From Ramazzottius varieornatus (Eukaryota; Tardigrada; Eutardigrada; Parachela; Ramazzottiidae), in NCBI GenBank assembly GCA_001949185.1, contig BDGG01000002.1:4888448-4952447 (forward strand): a stretch of 64,000 nt of DNA. The letters are read 5' to 3'. The first letter of the stretch is position 1, and each line of letters starts with the position of its first letter. The notes beneath the pieces were generated by a model, which was not told the DNA's origin, did not search any database, and saw only the letters and a list, made by a program, of their open reading frames with translations. The position numbers and the translations under genes were made by a program. Below are positions 49,245-62,008 of the stretch, piece by piece.

Positions 49245-52200
49245 ATGGCTACAGTGGTTTTGGCTCTGGAGTTGATCTCGGTGTTTGTGCTGACGCTGGC
49301 AGTACTCCACCAATATGGCAACTGGCGCACTCAGCATCCCATTGTTACCGTCGCCGTCTTTGTGGCGTGGTATTTCTCCTTTCTTATCATATTTATCGTG
49401 CCTATGGATGTATCGTCGGTACGCCTTTCTGCTCCAAATGTAAGAAAACATGTTCGCAGTGCCAACTCTGATTTTCGTTTTTAGACGCTATATCAACAGT
49501 GTTTGAATCCTCTGGGTCTCCATAATACTTCCGAGGAGCACTTCAACGTTACAAGCCTGTCCCCGAACATCATAAAGAACGTTACGGTCGTAATGAACTT
49601 CGAGTATAACGAAACCGTCGAAGCTTCGGTGGTCCTGGACTGCGAGGCTCCCTGGAGCTACGTTGACCCTCGGGTGCTGCCCAAACTATGGCTGATATTA
49701 TACTGGACGTGTCAGTTTCTCACTTGGTACGTACAATAACATTATACCGGGCTTCCGAAAAGAGGCTAATAATGCTCTAATTGTAGAATTGGTTGGTTTG
49801 CAGGTTTCTTCTACCGTTGATGCAGTCATACGCGATGGCCGGAGAGTTTTCCGTGGGCGGGAAGCTCTTGGCTTCCTTGAAGCGAAACGCGATCTACTAC
49901 GGGACATACCTGTTAATCTTCGGAATACTCCTCATCTATTTAGCGACCAGGCCCGGCGTTCATCTCTCGGGGTAATGAACACGATCGTCATTGAGTTTTC
50001 CCGAGTTAATGTAGGCCGAATCTGTTTCTCACAGATCGAAGCTATATACCCTGTTGGTCACAGCGAGCAACACATGGGGCTTGTTTCTACTCATCCTCCT
50101 GTTGGGATACGGGCTTGTTGAGATTCCTCGCGGTATTTTCAAACGGTCGAACCTGAGTTATCAGCTGGCTTATACCCAGTTCAAGCTCGCTAAAGTCTCT
50201 GTTGAAAAGGCGGAAGCAGACGAAGAGATCGCCGATATTTTCTCGGTAAGCTTTCATAGGATACAGTAACGACGTGAGTGATGTCGATACAGCGTAACAG
50301 TGAAGATCACGTACAATGTTTGTACAGGAGATCCGCAAAATGGTGCCCCAGTTGAACGAGCGACATCATCTGCGGAAATGTCTCGATGTTATGATCAGCA
50401 AGGTATGGTGAACAACTCAACATAACTGGTTATAATTGAATTTAGATCCGTATTAATGTTGTTCGTTGTGTGATCTCAGTGTCCGGATGACATTCAGCAG
50501 TCGTTGACTAATCCGCCCGCTGGACGCACGAGCGATAGGAGTGGCAACGTAACTTCCGGTATCGTGCCGACGGAAAGCAGTCTGGCTTTCCTTCACAAGC
50601 GAATGATCGCATCAATACATCGACAGTTCAGAGCGTCCAGCACGTGGATAGCTCTGTTGGAAGAGGGTTTCGAGCTGGAGGACTGTATTCGGAACCAATC
50701 TAACATCGACCGAACTTTCAGACCGACATTTCCGGTCAGTCACGGAAGACTATACACAAAGTTTTGCAATCCAAAACTTGGTATGTTAGTCTTTTGAACA
50801 TGAACCGGGCGTTTCAAGGTTCTTTAACTATAGTTCTCATTGCATCTTCCAACAGAATGGATCTGGAAATGCCTTCTTAGACAGTGGGTACTGAAATTCG
50901 TGGCGGTGGTCATGGTCATCGTGACTCTCATGGTCGTGTGGTCGGAATGCACGTTCTTCGTTGTCAGACCGGTTCTATCGATCTTTGCCAACTTCGTGGA
51001 CCTGGCCTCGGCTCACAAGCAGTATTTCCACGTGGAGGTACGATTCTTCTCATCTCTTATCGGATGTATCTGTATTGCTTTCTGCGTATATTCGGTTCTG
51101 ACAAATTAAATTTCCTAATATATAAACTGAAAGTGTGGTTCTCTCCACAGGTGGCTTCCTTCTTCATCATCGCCTTCCTCGCCCTGTGTACTTATCGCAC
51201 CGTGTTCAAGATTCGCGTATTCAACTATTACCATGTGGCGCCGAGGCATCAAACTGATGAAAACACTTTGATATTCTGTGGAGCGTAAGTCGGACTTCTT
51301 CTAGATAGAGCCAAACGAATCACAATATACGATGAGCCAATGGATATTTTGACTGTACGTTTTGCAGGCTGTTATGTCGATTGACTCCTCCTATGGTTTT
51401 AAACTTCCTTGGTCTGATTCACATGGACTCTCACATCATCAAACAACAGACAGCGGAAACTGCGTTTACCAGGGTAAGATGGTGATATTCGGTGTACTTG
51501 CGAAGATAGTTATAGTTATACCCTATAACCATTCCTTGCACAGATAATGGGGCATATGGATGTCTTGCCGATCATCTCGGACGGCTTCAACGTCTACTTT
51601 CCCATGCTGATCGTGGTATTGTGTTTGGCCACTTACTTCCGATTGGGATCGCGGTTCTTGAACTTTGTGGGGTTCCAGCAGTTCATTGGCGATGATGAAA
51701 TGGCAGTCGATCTGGTCAACGAGGGACGTGAACTCATGCAGCGAGGTTCGTTTTTCGTACCTCCTACGTTCGCTTCAATTGGGTCTCGAGCATAATAGTT
51801 ACGCATGTTTACTTCACAGAGCGCAGAAAAAGACTTCGCTCAGAGGAGACCAAAAGTCGACGGGAAAACCTACTGCAGTTGGTCAATAATACATCCAACT
51901 TTGGCCGAGTTAGCCGCTACACGAGGAACCCACGTAAGTTTTGCGGTAATATGCGAATCTTTTCAGCTTTTGTTACTGACGATGCTGTGACTAATGTCGA
52001 TGATTTGTCGCAGTGTCGGGGAAAGGAACTCGCGATTCGCAGAATGACCCTTCGTATCATTATCGTAAATTTGAGAACGAGGAAGCAACGGTGGCTTCGG
52101 ACTTCGCCGCTTCGTCGCGGACGCAGCTTCGGGATACCGAATCGAGGATGAGTAACGACCCGGTTACTCTTGATCTTTCAAATGATTTGCATTCCACAGA

Positions 52201-52291
52201 TAGAAATTATCAAACTACTTCGTCATCGTACGAAGTAGGCAGCTTGTCTAACCATAGACACCCACCTCGAAATTTATTCGACGATGTGTAA
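49245..52291 (+). CDS. LMBRD2: LMBR1 domain-containing protein 2
   Basis: Nine-span LMBR1-family membrane protein; the human homologue is linked to beta2-adrenergic receptor signalling. The exons start [20 protein letters not shown] and continue [75 protein letters not shown] and [20 protein letters not shown]. Further on come [34 protein letters not shown] and [20 protein letters not shown]. These follow human LMBRD2 in order. The C-terminal exon is hydrophilic and Ser-rich, as in the family. The start ATG at 49245 places the first span at the N-terminus. Confidence 0.93.
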
Positions 52292-52450
52292 GGTGTAAAA
52301 GAGTTTTTTATTTCTGTGTATGATTTGTCTTGCTCCAAAAATGCACCGGTGAAAACACATCTAATTTTATTATCGCTTGAATTTTTATGTGGTGATGGCC
52401 TTATTGTCAAGTGACCCTAGTTCTGTTAGCTTTAACGAAAAACTCTTTGT

Positions 52451-53189
52451 TCATGTGCGGTTTATTTTGTCCAGCTCTATGGATTTTCTTGTCGATAAAA
52501 TCTTCCTGTTGTTTGCAACTGCGATTTGCGTGTAGGCAAAGTATCCCGCAACAATTTCTGTAGCAACGAAGGCGAGCAGTAAACAGTCTAAGATCCATTC
52601 GGCAAGCGTCAAATGGAAACGGATCGTGGTCAGTTGTATTATGAGAAGTGGCGCTTGTAGGAATATGGAAAGCGAGAGGAAGCCTCCTAGAGCTCCAGGC
52701 TACAAGAAAGAACGAAGACAAAAATAAACTTCAGAAGCCATGTCGATCTGACTGTTCATAACGCGATGACTCACGTTCTCTGACAGATTGCCCAAATACC
52801 CGAAGAACAATCGTAGACCTTCGAAGAGTGTGTTGAGTGCCAGGAGAACAGGACCCAGTACGACCAGTACGTCATCCAAGAGCCCATGCTGCGAAGCACA
52901 ACCCATGAAGTTCTTACGATACCGTGTATGTAATAATGTGATTGAGATAGGTCTTGCGATCTTACCTTGGCACGTGTAGCCCAGCAGCTCACCGCGAACC
53001 AGACAGGGAAGAACCAGACGTTGAGCAACAGTAAAAGTTGCAGGCCGAGATGGGAGGCTATTGGCGCACCTGTAAATTTCGAAATACCAGCTTAACTCTG
53101 CGCCGAAACAGGGAATTTTGAGCTTCTGTGTACGACTTACCGAGCTTCAGGAACCTTAAGTCTTCATGCTCGGGGCTGCTACCACTCAT
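52451..53189 (-). CDS. TMEM17: Transmembrane protein 17 family (ciliary transition zone)
   Basis: Small four-span protein of the MKS/transition-zone complex that gates cilia. Four exons: MSGSSPEHEDLRFLKLG (53189), then HLGLQLLLLLNVWFFPVWFA, then LEDV-type exon HGLLDDVLVVLGPVLLALNT with EGLRLFFGYLGNLSEN, then GALGGFLSLSIFLQAPLLII to the stop at 52451. The block EGLRLFFGYLGNLSEN followed by P..LGGF...S..LQ.PL matches TMEM17 rather than TMEM216. Introns are short (60-90 bp) with GTAAG/GTGAG donors. Ecdysozoans keep cilia mainly in sensory neurons, so expression there is expected. Confidence 0.82.
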
Positions 53190-53823
53190 CGTGGAAGACA
53201 GGCCAAGCAGGATTTATGTATTACTGATCAGTCAGATCAGACAATATCACCTTCTTTACTTCGGGAACCCAAACAAGTCTTGTCCAGGCGGACATAGGAC
53301 CCGAACGAAGACCACTGTAGGTGCTATAAAATTCTTCCGACGAAGATATATTTCAGGATCTACGCACACTATGATCCAGCCTTGGAAAATCGATAGGCAG
53401 CATGCAGTGTTTCGAGCACTCATGCCCGAAAAGTGTGCACCTTATCTCCGCACCTTGATCCATAACGCATTCAGACAGGTATAGTACAGTGCATTGCCGC
53501 CAATTCCATATCACTCTTTTGATGCGTTGGCATGTGAGTACAGTAGGCAAACGCAGTCTATGAGAAATTCAAAACTCTCTGTTCTCGAGAAGACAGATAA
53601 GAAACTCCACAATCAGCACAGCAAACTCAAAAAGTAAGATTCATCCAGTCAAAAACAAGAAAAAGAAATGAGCATTGTTGAAGAGCAAAGATTCACGGTA
53701 CATGGAAGTGTTAAAGATTCAAAATTTGTATTTTTGAGCAACAAGCACAGTATCGTCGAACACTCACCAAATGCTCCGAAAAAACATCCCTGTCACCAGC
53801 GGCATGATAAAACTTCAAACCAT
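53190..53823. other. Intergenic
   Basis: Upstream of TMEM17 (-), downstream of the second transporter (-). The plus-strand open frame 53128-53484 has no ATG start and no domain; I treat it as noise. Confidence 0.45.
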
Positions 53824-55891
53824 TCAGTCAGATAACATCGCAACTCGGGCCACCTTCCGTCGAGTAACGTAATTCACCGTGGGAACCACCAGTAAAGAAA
53901 GCCCCGCCATCGCCATGAGGATGCCGAACACGACGAACGTCGCATCGTAACTGTGGTACTCCGCCAGAGAGCCTGCCAACAACCGGTCGTTCAAACCAAC
54001 CGCAAAGCCGCCCGTAGCGTATCGTGTCAGTCTGAAAACTAACCTGCAGCAGGAGGACCCACAAAGACCGCGGCCCCTTCGATGAACAAGAGCAGTCCAA
54101 ATGCCTACAAAGAAACGAATGCATAAGGAAGAACTCTTCCTGGATCCTAAAAAGGAAAAGCAATCAAGACACTTTGGGCTTACCGAAGTCAACTTTTCCA
54201 GTCCTACAATATCAGTCAGAACTATAAAGAGAAGCATGTTAGCAATCGGTTTTCTGAGAGTTGTGTAACTTTGTGATGCTTAGAAAGATGACGCAGACGT
54301 GACGTACCAACTGACTGAAGTGCGATGATAAAACCTGATAACGAAAATCAATTTGAAATCCCGACATATTGATAAAAGTCACAACGGATAAGAGCGAGCT
54401 CACTTACCTCCTGTAAAACCGAAAACCAGCGAGTACGCGACGTAGACCGACCAGCTTGTCCATAGAACGGACAAGGACGTCGTGGCACCGGAAATCAGGC
54501 AGCAGACCGAGTACACTACCATTCGATTAACAAACTTCCGATCAGAAATGACACTCGATGTCAAGCGTCCAACAAGGTTCGCGAAGCCGATATATGTCAA
54601 CAGCCAAGCAGCTTCATCCCGGTTTACTCCAGCAGCCACTTCAACCCGATGTGGCAAGTAGGTGTAGGGGATGTAACTACTGATGCCACCGAAGAACGCT
54701 GTAAGACCTACAGAACAAAATAATCAACTCAGCAATTCATCGTTATGAACATCGATTCAATCTAGTGTCTTACAGTAAACCCAGAATCTCCACTGTCGCA
54801 TCAGATCAACGTCCACGTATTGCACGATCCAAACGTCCACTTTCTTGCGAAGACCTCCTTTGGACCGTTCGTCGACTACCACAGTCGCCTTCTCAGCAGC
54901 AACGAGTTCTTTTAACTCCTGCGCGTTGCCGGTTGTCCCTAATCGCTTCTTGAGTCTTTCTGCAGCCACTTCGGCAGGAGTCGACCGCAACAACGCCGCA
55001 AAGACCGCGCACTGCAGGAAGATACCGCTGTAGATTATCAGGGTACCTGACACGTTATACTCGTTGAACAAAGCTCTTGTCAGCGGAGCGAAAATCATGG
55101 TTCCAAGACCCGACCCACAGACCGCCAGCCCTACGGCCAACGCGCGTTTCCTCTCGAACCACTGGTTCACACTAACCACCGCGGGAAGGTACATAAAACC
55201 ACACCCAAGCCCTATGGGAAAACACTATGGTCAATACTGTACTACTGTACTTGCTCAAAATAACTGAACAGCACTAGCTCCCTTGCCTGTAAGCAGCCCG
55301 AACGACAATATCAAGTGCCAGATTTCAGTGGCGAAACAGCTCAAGAAAGCTCCGAGACATGCCATAACAGCTCCAGCGAGAACTACGGGGCGACGCCCAT
55401 ATTCGAGAGCCAGGTAGCCAGGGATGGGCCCACAACCATAAGTGGTACCGATCAGCACCGACATGATCCATGACGTCTCTCCCTTCGAACTAGCGAAACG
55501 CGTCAGAAGTTCCGGAAACAGCACACCGAATGAATAGGTAATCCCGTCGATGATGATATGGATTAGGAAGACGCAAAAAACGATCACCTACAGCGCAAGG
55601 TGTTGAGTGTTAATTAACCCACAGTACATACGCGGAACTTCCGCCGGAAGTCAAATGTCATCTGCGGTATGCGAATACTATCAACTTCGAAAACGAGGTT
55701 GAAATAATTACCCAGCCGAATCCGCCATCCGGTATGAGACTTTGCGCTGTGGGGATGTCTTCAGAGATAACGATCTTTTCGTTCCCGTTGTCGATCACCG
55801 TAATCAGCTTCGCATCTCCCGGTCGACCAGTAACCAAAGCCTCTGTTTCGGCAAGAGCCGCTTCCTTTGGCGGACTGTCCTCCCGCTTCAT
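53824..55891 (-). CDS. Monocarboxylate transporter (SLC16/MCT family), copy 2
   Basis: Second MCT-type transporter in the window. It starts at 55891 (MKREDSPPKEAALAETEA) and has the canonical entry PDGGFGW, which copy 1 lacks. Then follow FCVFLIHIIIDGITYSFGVL, TSWIMSVLIGTTYGCGPIPG, CGFMYLPAVVSVNQWFERKR, LAVCGSGLGTMIFAPLTRAL, a charged central loop, GGISSYIPYTYLPHRV, YIGFANLVGRLTSSVISDRK, a span containing VVLTDIVGLEKLTSAFGLLL and the tail TVNYVTRRKVARVAMLSD. It shares several of these blocks with copy 1, so the two are related, but they are 35 kb apart. The substrate is unknown. Confidence 0.9.
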
Positions 55892-56816
55892 GGTTCCGGT
55901 CGTGGAGAAGCTTGCTTCAAATCCCGGGACGGAAATACGGTTTCAGAAGAAGTCAGGATGTTGCGCTTCGCTCGCCTCTTATCGATGGAATCCAACAGCA
56001 TTGCTGGAACAGATTTGAAGCTTGCACATTGGTAGCTTCAGCTTGGCACACGTCGAACGGTGCAGCAGAGCCACTCCCTACTCTTTAAGCCTGCGTATCC
56101 ACAGGTACAAGGATATGACATCCCCTCAACTCCGGAACTCGAAGAGGCGCCTGAGAGTTGGTGAAAAGATCAGAATTCAAAATTTCAGAAAACAAAGTTC
56201 TAGATAAGGAACCGGAAATGGATCATAGAGGGATTGCGAAAATACGATTCGTAATTCAGCGGGCGCCAATTATTCGCAAAGCAGCTAGTCAAAAATTTTA
56301 AGATCGCCAAGTTCGGCGACATCGACGTCACATCGTCATTCGTTGATTGCTTTGCCGTGTTATGGTTTCTTATTCCTTCAAGTTTTTTAAGGTTGTGGAG
56401 TTTCCCAGATGAGCTGCTCTCGATGGATTGGACACTGACCAGTGAATATGGTACCAACAGGAACTCAGAAACTGCGAATACATTGTCTTTCGGTACAGGT
56501 GAAGTGAATGAGATCCGTGATGTTAAAAATTGCTGTGAAGCAAAGAACCCATAATGATCGCGTTGCTGCCTCTGCCGTCAGGTCTGGCGTCTGAAAAGTT
56601 CCCAGAGAATTAATACATATGTAACATTCCAGGTATCCTGCGGAATCTACTGAATTGGTTTGACACTCTATTCCAGAAAATAAAGTTGATTGGGGGGTAA
56701 GTGATAAACAGCACGCATCGACTTCGTCCTTTCGCCAGAGTGCTGCCTTCGCTAACTTATAAGTCTGGCTTGCAGTCGCATGTACAAAGTTTTACGGGAG
56801 CTGAAACAGCCACCGT
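55892..56816. promoter_or_regulatory. Divergent region between MCT copy 2 and ATG4
   Basis: About 920 bp with no supported gene. It holds the promoters of both flanking genes. Confidence 0.4.
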
Positions 56817-58966
56817 ATGACCAGTGATCACTTCGCAATGGTTCTACCAAAAGAGGGTGCAAGCTCGCAGCATGAGCCGACTGCTTCGTCAAGCTCCACT
56901 TCATCGGTCATTAGGACGCGCTCGGTTAGGTCGAAGTCCGGAAAGAGCCACGCCGCAGCAAAATTCTTTGGCTCGAAAAAGCTGGTTTCCGGTCCGGCTA
57001 TAGGTATCTCAAATGGAGAGAACTTTATCTTCAAGCCGACCAAAAGTGAACGGGCCCGAATCTACGTGAAAAACCAATGGAACAACGTCATGTATGGTAA
57101 TAGACTGGATGCTGGAATTATCTTGTTTCAAACGGTTGACTCTCTGCTTTGCAAGTTGTAGCCCGACGAAGGTCCTTGAGAACGAATTCGGTTTCAGGTT
57201 TCCATTTATCATCCAAAGTGTCTGTCAGTTCGTCCTCTCCGATTTGGATGCTGGGCCGATGCTACACAATGGGAAACTCAAAACGCGGTGAGTGCTGTCG
57301 TTGAGACAAACTTATCCCTGCATCACGAACGTAATCCTTTGGCAGCTGCGCCTCTACAGTGCTGTGTTGTAGAACCATCAAAAGACCAAACAAGCTGCTT
57401 CTTTCTTTCAGATGATATGAGGTCTGATGTGAACAGGGAGTTTGCCGCGGACTTTAGAACTCGCCTGTGGTTTACATATCGTCGGCATTTCCCGGTGATT
57501 AGCGGCTCTCAGCTGACCACGGACTGTGGCTGGGGCTGTTGCCTGAGAAGGTACGGCGAATTTTTAGTCTTAGCAGCATATGGGATTGGGTCACTTTTAC
57601 GTTGGCAGCGGCCAGATACTGTTGGCCGAAGGACTCGTGCGACATTTTCTTGGGAGGAACTGGCGGTGGGAGGAAACCGACGACCGCGAACAAGAGGTCT
57701 TTCATCGGCAGATCATTCGGTGGTTCGGGGACTTCGACCGTCCTGACAATTTGTTTGGAATTCACCGATTAGTGAACATCGGTATCGATCAACAGCATGG
57801 AAGGAAGGCTGGTACGTTCGTCAAAAACAATTTTCGGTATGGATCACTTACGAGCTGCGTGTTGCAGCGAACTGGCTGCACGCTGGTTACTTGATGTTTT
57901 TCATAGGTGACTGGTATGGGCCCGCATCACTCGCACTTATTCTTCAGTAAGTCGGTAAAGTGGATTAGAACTTAGTTACACGTGAACGCTCTCTCCAAGT
58001 CAACCTGGTAAGAACTTCTGCTCTCTTTGTTTCAGACGGGCCATGTCGATGGCAAGGTCCGCGAACCCGCTCCTTCAAGACATACAGCTGTATGTTTCAA
58101 AAGACTGTTCAAGTGAGTGGTCTCAGTCAAAAACCAAGGTTTTCAGCCGTTCATCTCATCCGAAAGATGTTAGACGATTACGTCGTCTTTGTAGTTTTCA
58201 AAGGCGATGTGCTGGAGTTGCTCGCGGATCGACTTCTGTATTCCACCTCGACTGCTGCGGAACCGCGAGCCTTGATCATCATTGTTCCTGTACGACTCGG
58301 CTCAAGCCGCATGAACCCTTTGTACATTCCCTGCATTAAAGAATTGCTGACGATGGAGTATTCTATTGTACGATCTATTAAAATTTCGGTCTGCTCCGTT
58401 GGAGTTAGCAAAAGTGCTCTTGCAGGGCATAACGGGAGGTCGTCCCGCGCACAGCCTTCACTTTGTTGGATGGCAAGACAACTCCCTAATTTCCGTGGAC
58501 CCGCACCTCTCTCAGCAGGCCGTCGATGTCGATACGCGATCATTTCCTCTTTCGGTAAGACGCAGCGACCAGCCTGCAGCGAACGTTAGGGCTGATTGGA
58601 CGCACTAAGTTGTTCTGCTCGTACAGAGTTTCCACTGTTCGACGCCGCATACGTTGCCGGTGAAGAAGATGGACCCGTCCTGCGCACTCGGATTTTACTT
58701 TGCCAATATTAGAGACTTTTATAAATTTGAACAGATTTCTTCTGAGGTAAAATACTTCGCTTGTTTCGGGTGTCAGTGCGCTCCAAAGGACAGATCTTTT
58801 TTTCCAGGTACAAAATTTGCACTGCAAGGGGTTCCCTGTCTTCACGTTCGCGGAGGGTCATTGTAGAGATTACGAGCATAATCTGGAAGAACGCGCTGAG
58901 TGGATTGAAAATAACTCGAACCCATTGACTTCGTCCAACGCTGGTTCTGATTACGTGATTTTGTAA
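56817..58966 (+). CDS. ATG4: Cysteine protease ATG4 (autophagin)
   Basis: C54-family protease that processes ATG8/LC3 and recycles it from phosphatidylethanolamine. The exons begin with a Ser-rich N-terminus (ATG at 56817) followed by [20 protein letters not shown], then [10 protein letters not shown] with the catalytic cysteine. A 61-bp intron follows (57549-57609) and the next exon restores [20 protein letters not shown]. Next come [31 protein letters not shown], the YCIGVLGG-like segment [20 protein letters not shown], and the catalytic VDPHLSQ (Asp and His), then ALGFYFAN. The last exon ends [10 protein letters not shown] at 58966. YVIL after an aspartate fits an LC3-interacting (LIR) motif. 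AATAAA lies at about 59027. The subfamily (A/B or C/D) was not resolved. Confidence 0.9.
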
Positions 58967-59164
58967 TTTCTCGTTGTGATTTAATTTTCCAATTTTTTAC
59001 CTGCTCATTTTGAAATTTTAATAACAAATAAAAGCTTTATGTACAAAAGATAAGAGCCAACAATAAGTTTTCGTGATCGCCTTGCAAAACTACAGGACAA
59101 GAAAATTGACTAGTACAAAACCTCGAAACCAGCTCGTTACAGAACCAACTTCTAATCGATTGCA
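58967..59164. other. Convergent 3' UTRs
   Basis: Short gap between the stops of ATG4 (+) and the secreted gene (-), with an AATAAA for ATG4 at about 59027. Nothing else seen. Confidence 0.5.
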
Positions 59165-61285
59165 TTACCAGCAAGCTCGTAAACAACGGCGAGTCAAATG
59201 TCGGCAGAAAGATCTACGTCTGCGGAAAAAGCGGTTGGCACAGCGAGAAGCACGACCACTGAAACAAACTGCACATTTGCCTCGGCGTCTATGTCGAACA
59301 CCTGCTGGTCGACCGCGTCCGCGTTCCGGCTTGTCAGCCTTGGCAGATTCCTCCTTCTCCGGGCGTTCTTCCTTGGTGGGTTTCTCATATGATTCTTCAG
59401 ACTCCTTCTCACCGCCATCCGTCGATTCTTCCCTATCATTCAAAACGTCATCTTGGTTCTCCTCGAACAAAGGCACTTCTCCCAAGTCCTCTACTACAAC
59501 GAAAAGACCTTCCGAGCGTCGGCTATCCGCACGCGAGCTGTTTCCCGGTGAAGTCACGTTGAAAGGTAGTTCCCCCAGACGAGCCCCGAAGCCACCAGCC
59601 CCACCTACTGTTAGACTGCCGAACGGAAGAACCTGCAGGATCTGCCCTGGAACACTGGCGAAGCCATTGACGAAACCGAGGGCGCCGAAGAGTCCAGCAC
59701 CAAATTCCCCTCCGTAACCACCCACTCCACCATAACCTCCCAGTGGACCGTACAGAGCACCTTGAGGACTCGCTCCCCAGCCTGTTTGAACTGGTACCGG
59801 AGCAGGTCCCCAGCCTACGCCAGTCTGAGCGGCTACTGGGACAGGCTGCACAGGCTTGGCTCCCCATCCTGCAGCTGGAACCGGGACAGGTTGAACAGTT
59901 CCCCATCCTGCTCCTGCCTGGGCATTTCCCTGTGAATAGTAAGAACACGTCGTTAGTGTTCAGTCCGTGCAACTGCGGAAGACTATAAAGAATGGCTGAG
60001 TTGGCATCAGTTATCTGTTCTGTTTGAGCACATTAGGCTTCCAATGACAAACAGTATCTCTTGAAAGCCTTCGGCATTAGCATGGCGATATCATCACATC
60101 AACTCAGTCTAGGTCGTAATTTCAAGATCTTGTTTACCAAAGTGTTCACTCCACTACCCAGTGGCAAAGCACCCGTACCAACCTGTAGAGAAGAAACAAA
60201 TCGGTCTGTCTGATGAGTGACGATAAGCATTGAGCAGCAATAAGGCTCCAAGTTTCTACTACATATGACATGTTTCGATCAGGATGAAGAGCTCAATCTC
60301 TGTCTGGACTCACCGTTGTGACGTCAACGTTAATGGGATCGACTGTCTGAATTACGACCGGAGAGGATGTTTGAGTTGGGAAAACCGCCCATTTGGTCGA
60401 GCTGTTCGTCGAACTTGTCCCATTCGCAGCTGAGTCGACAAGCGAAGGCACAAGTCCGTCTGGTCGGATAGGGATCTCCGAACCGGTCAAGCCAGCAACG
60501 TTCTCAGTGATAGTGGTATTCGTGCCATCAGTCGTCGTAGAATCCGTTGACGAAGGCAGCGTTGTCGAAGAAGGATCCGACGACGGGGACGGTGTGGACC
60601 GTGTGGTGAAAGTTGGCGTCGACGAGGTAAGCGAAGCTGGGCGATTTACGATGATGACGACCGGACCGGTCGGGATGCTGATGTTTACTCGCGATCCTAC
60701 AAAACGGGGAGCACAGAATTACGTATTCGTTAGATTGCCACGGCAGAAAACCTGAGAAAGATGTCGCCCGCGTTCGAAGCTGAAAAATTTAACAAGCAAG
60801 GATGGAAGCAATCAAGAATTAAAGCTACGGCAATCAACGGAAGGCGGACCTGGTGGTACGGGGCGGGGATTGCTTGTGGGCGTGGTCGTGGACCCAAATA
60901 TGGATTCTTCCGCAGTCGTGCTGGATCCGGAAGCCTCGTCCACGGTGGTGCCATCCGAAGTCGTTTCCTCTGTTGCTGCGCCAGCAGTTGTAGTCTGGTC
61001 CGTCAGCGTGCTGGGAGTTGCTGGGTCGTCGGTGATCGACAAAAGCGCAGTGGTCGAGCTGTTGGTCGTGTTTCCATCATCCGCATAGTCTAGGAAAGAA
61101 ACAGCTCTCTTCGCTTTCAATTCTTTCGACAAGGGACAAACACGGTTTCTTAAACAATTTGAAAAATCAGCTGGCTACTTACCCTGGTACTCATCGTCGA
61201 TTGAGATTTGCGCATGGCACTTCGAGAACAACATCGATACAACGAGCAGCAGTCCCAGAGCTGCCATCCTCCGTGAGGTTTGCAT
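59165..61285 (-). CDS. Secreted Ser/Thr- and Gly/Trp-rich protein of unknown function
   Basis: Not recognised. The start at 61285 gives a signal peptide (MQTSRRMAALGLLLVVSMLF SKCHA). Next comes a Thr/Ser-rich, mucin-like region in two exons, with many N-x-T/S glycosylation sequons. A short exon follows (VGTGALPLGSG). The last exon opens with four imperfect Trp-Gly repeats of the type GWGA..PVPV, then a Gly/Tyr/Phe-rich stretch (GPLGGYGGVGGYGGEFGAGL), a hydrophobic patch, an acidic Glu/Lys/Asp segment and an Arg-rich C-terminus with six cysteines (C-x2-C-x7-C-x11-C-x6-C-x3-C) ending at 59165. A different frame over the same end encodes a hydrophobic segment, so the tail frame is not certain. 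A cuticle, mucin or defence role is possible but unproven. Confidence 0.55.
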
Positions 61286-62008
61286 AGTGGACAGGAGCAC
61301 ACCGATCATAAACGAAAACGATGCTGAGGTTTATTTATGCAGAACCTTGACTAGCTCCACGTAGAATAGGATTGCAGAAGCTTTCAAGTTGCAAAGAAAC
61401 TTGAGCTCACATGGACTGGATCCTTAAGTAAGGAAAAGTCGGAAAACCCACACCTGTAAGAAAGCGCGCTTGATTTTCCAGCTAGATCCGTAACTTCGAT
61501 TCTTACTAAACACGAATACGTACGAAGTGTGAACCGGATGATCTTGATCTCTTTTGTTGACGGGCACAATGATAATCTAGTCCTTAGTCTCCTTACTGTA
61601 TACGTGACCAGGAACATATCCTGGTTTCCCAAAAGCAATATGAGCGCTGTCTTCAAGACGCAGGTAACTCGTACTGCCATGTTTCAATTCTGGTTTAGCG
61701 TGTCCCAAGGGACAAGGAAATATAATAACAAAAGTAGTTCTTTCCGCTCTCCTTTTATTTCTTCCAGTTTCCTGGAGCCAGTGACTTCAGCGCTGAAACC
61801 CGTCCCTGAAGAATGAAGATACTTGTGACAAGTTTAATTAGGCGCGCAATGTTGTACCAGCTACAGCTTGCTGTACATGGAAAGAAGACATGGCAATCAC
61901 GCATTACCTGACATCACACATGCGCAACATATCGCGAAAGAGTTTTCCACAAACCGTGAAGCTCGCGTGCACTATTTTGAAGTAGTATTCTTGGTATTTT
62001 GTTATCGA
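61286..62008. other. Intergenic
   Basis: No supported gene or repeat. Confidence 0.45.

Noticed and set aside
49321-49345. Partial match to the hairpin arm (TGGCGCAC)
   Set aside because: It encodes conserved residues NWRTQH of LMBRD2, and no second arm is present.
53128-53484. Plus-strand open frame of 118 codons
   Set aside because: It begins at a non-ATG codon, overlaps the TMEM17 first exon on the other strand and has no domain or splice pattern.
57555-57610. Apparent extra segment ([10 protein letters not shown]) between the ATG4 catalytic cysteine and its next helix
   Set aside because: A GT-AG intron (57549-57609) with a good acceptor removes it and restores the normal family spacing.
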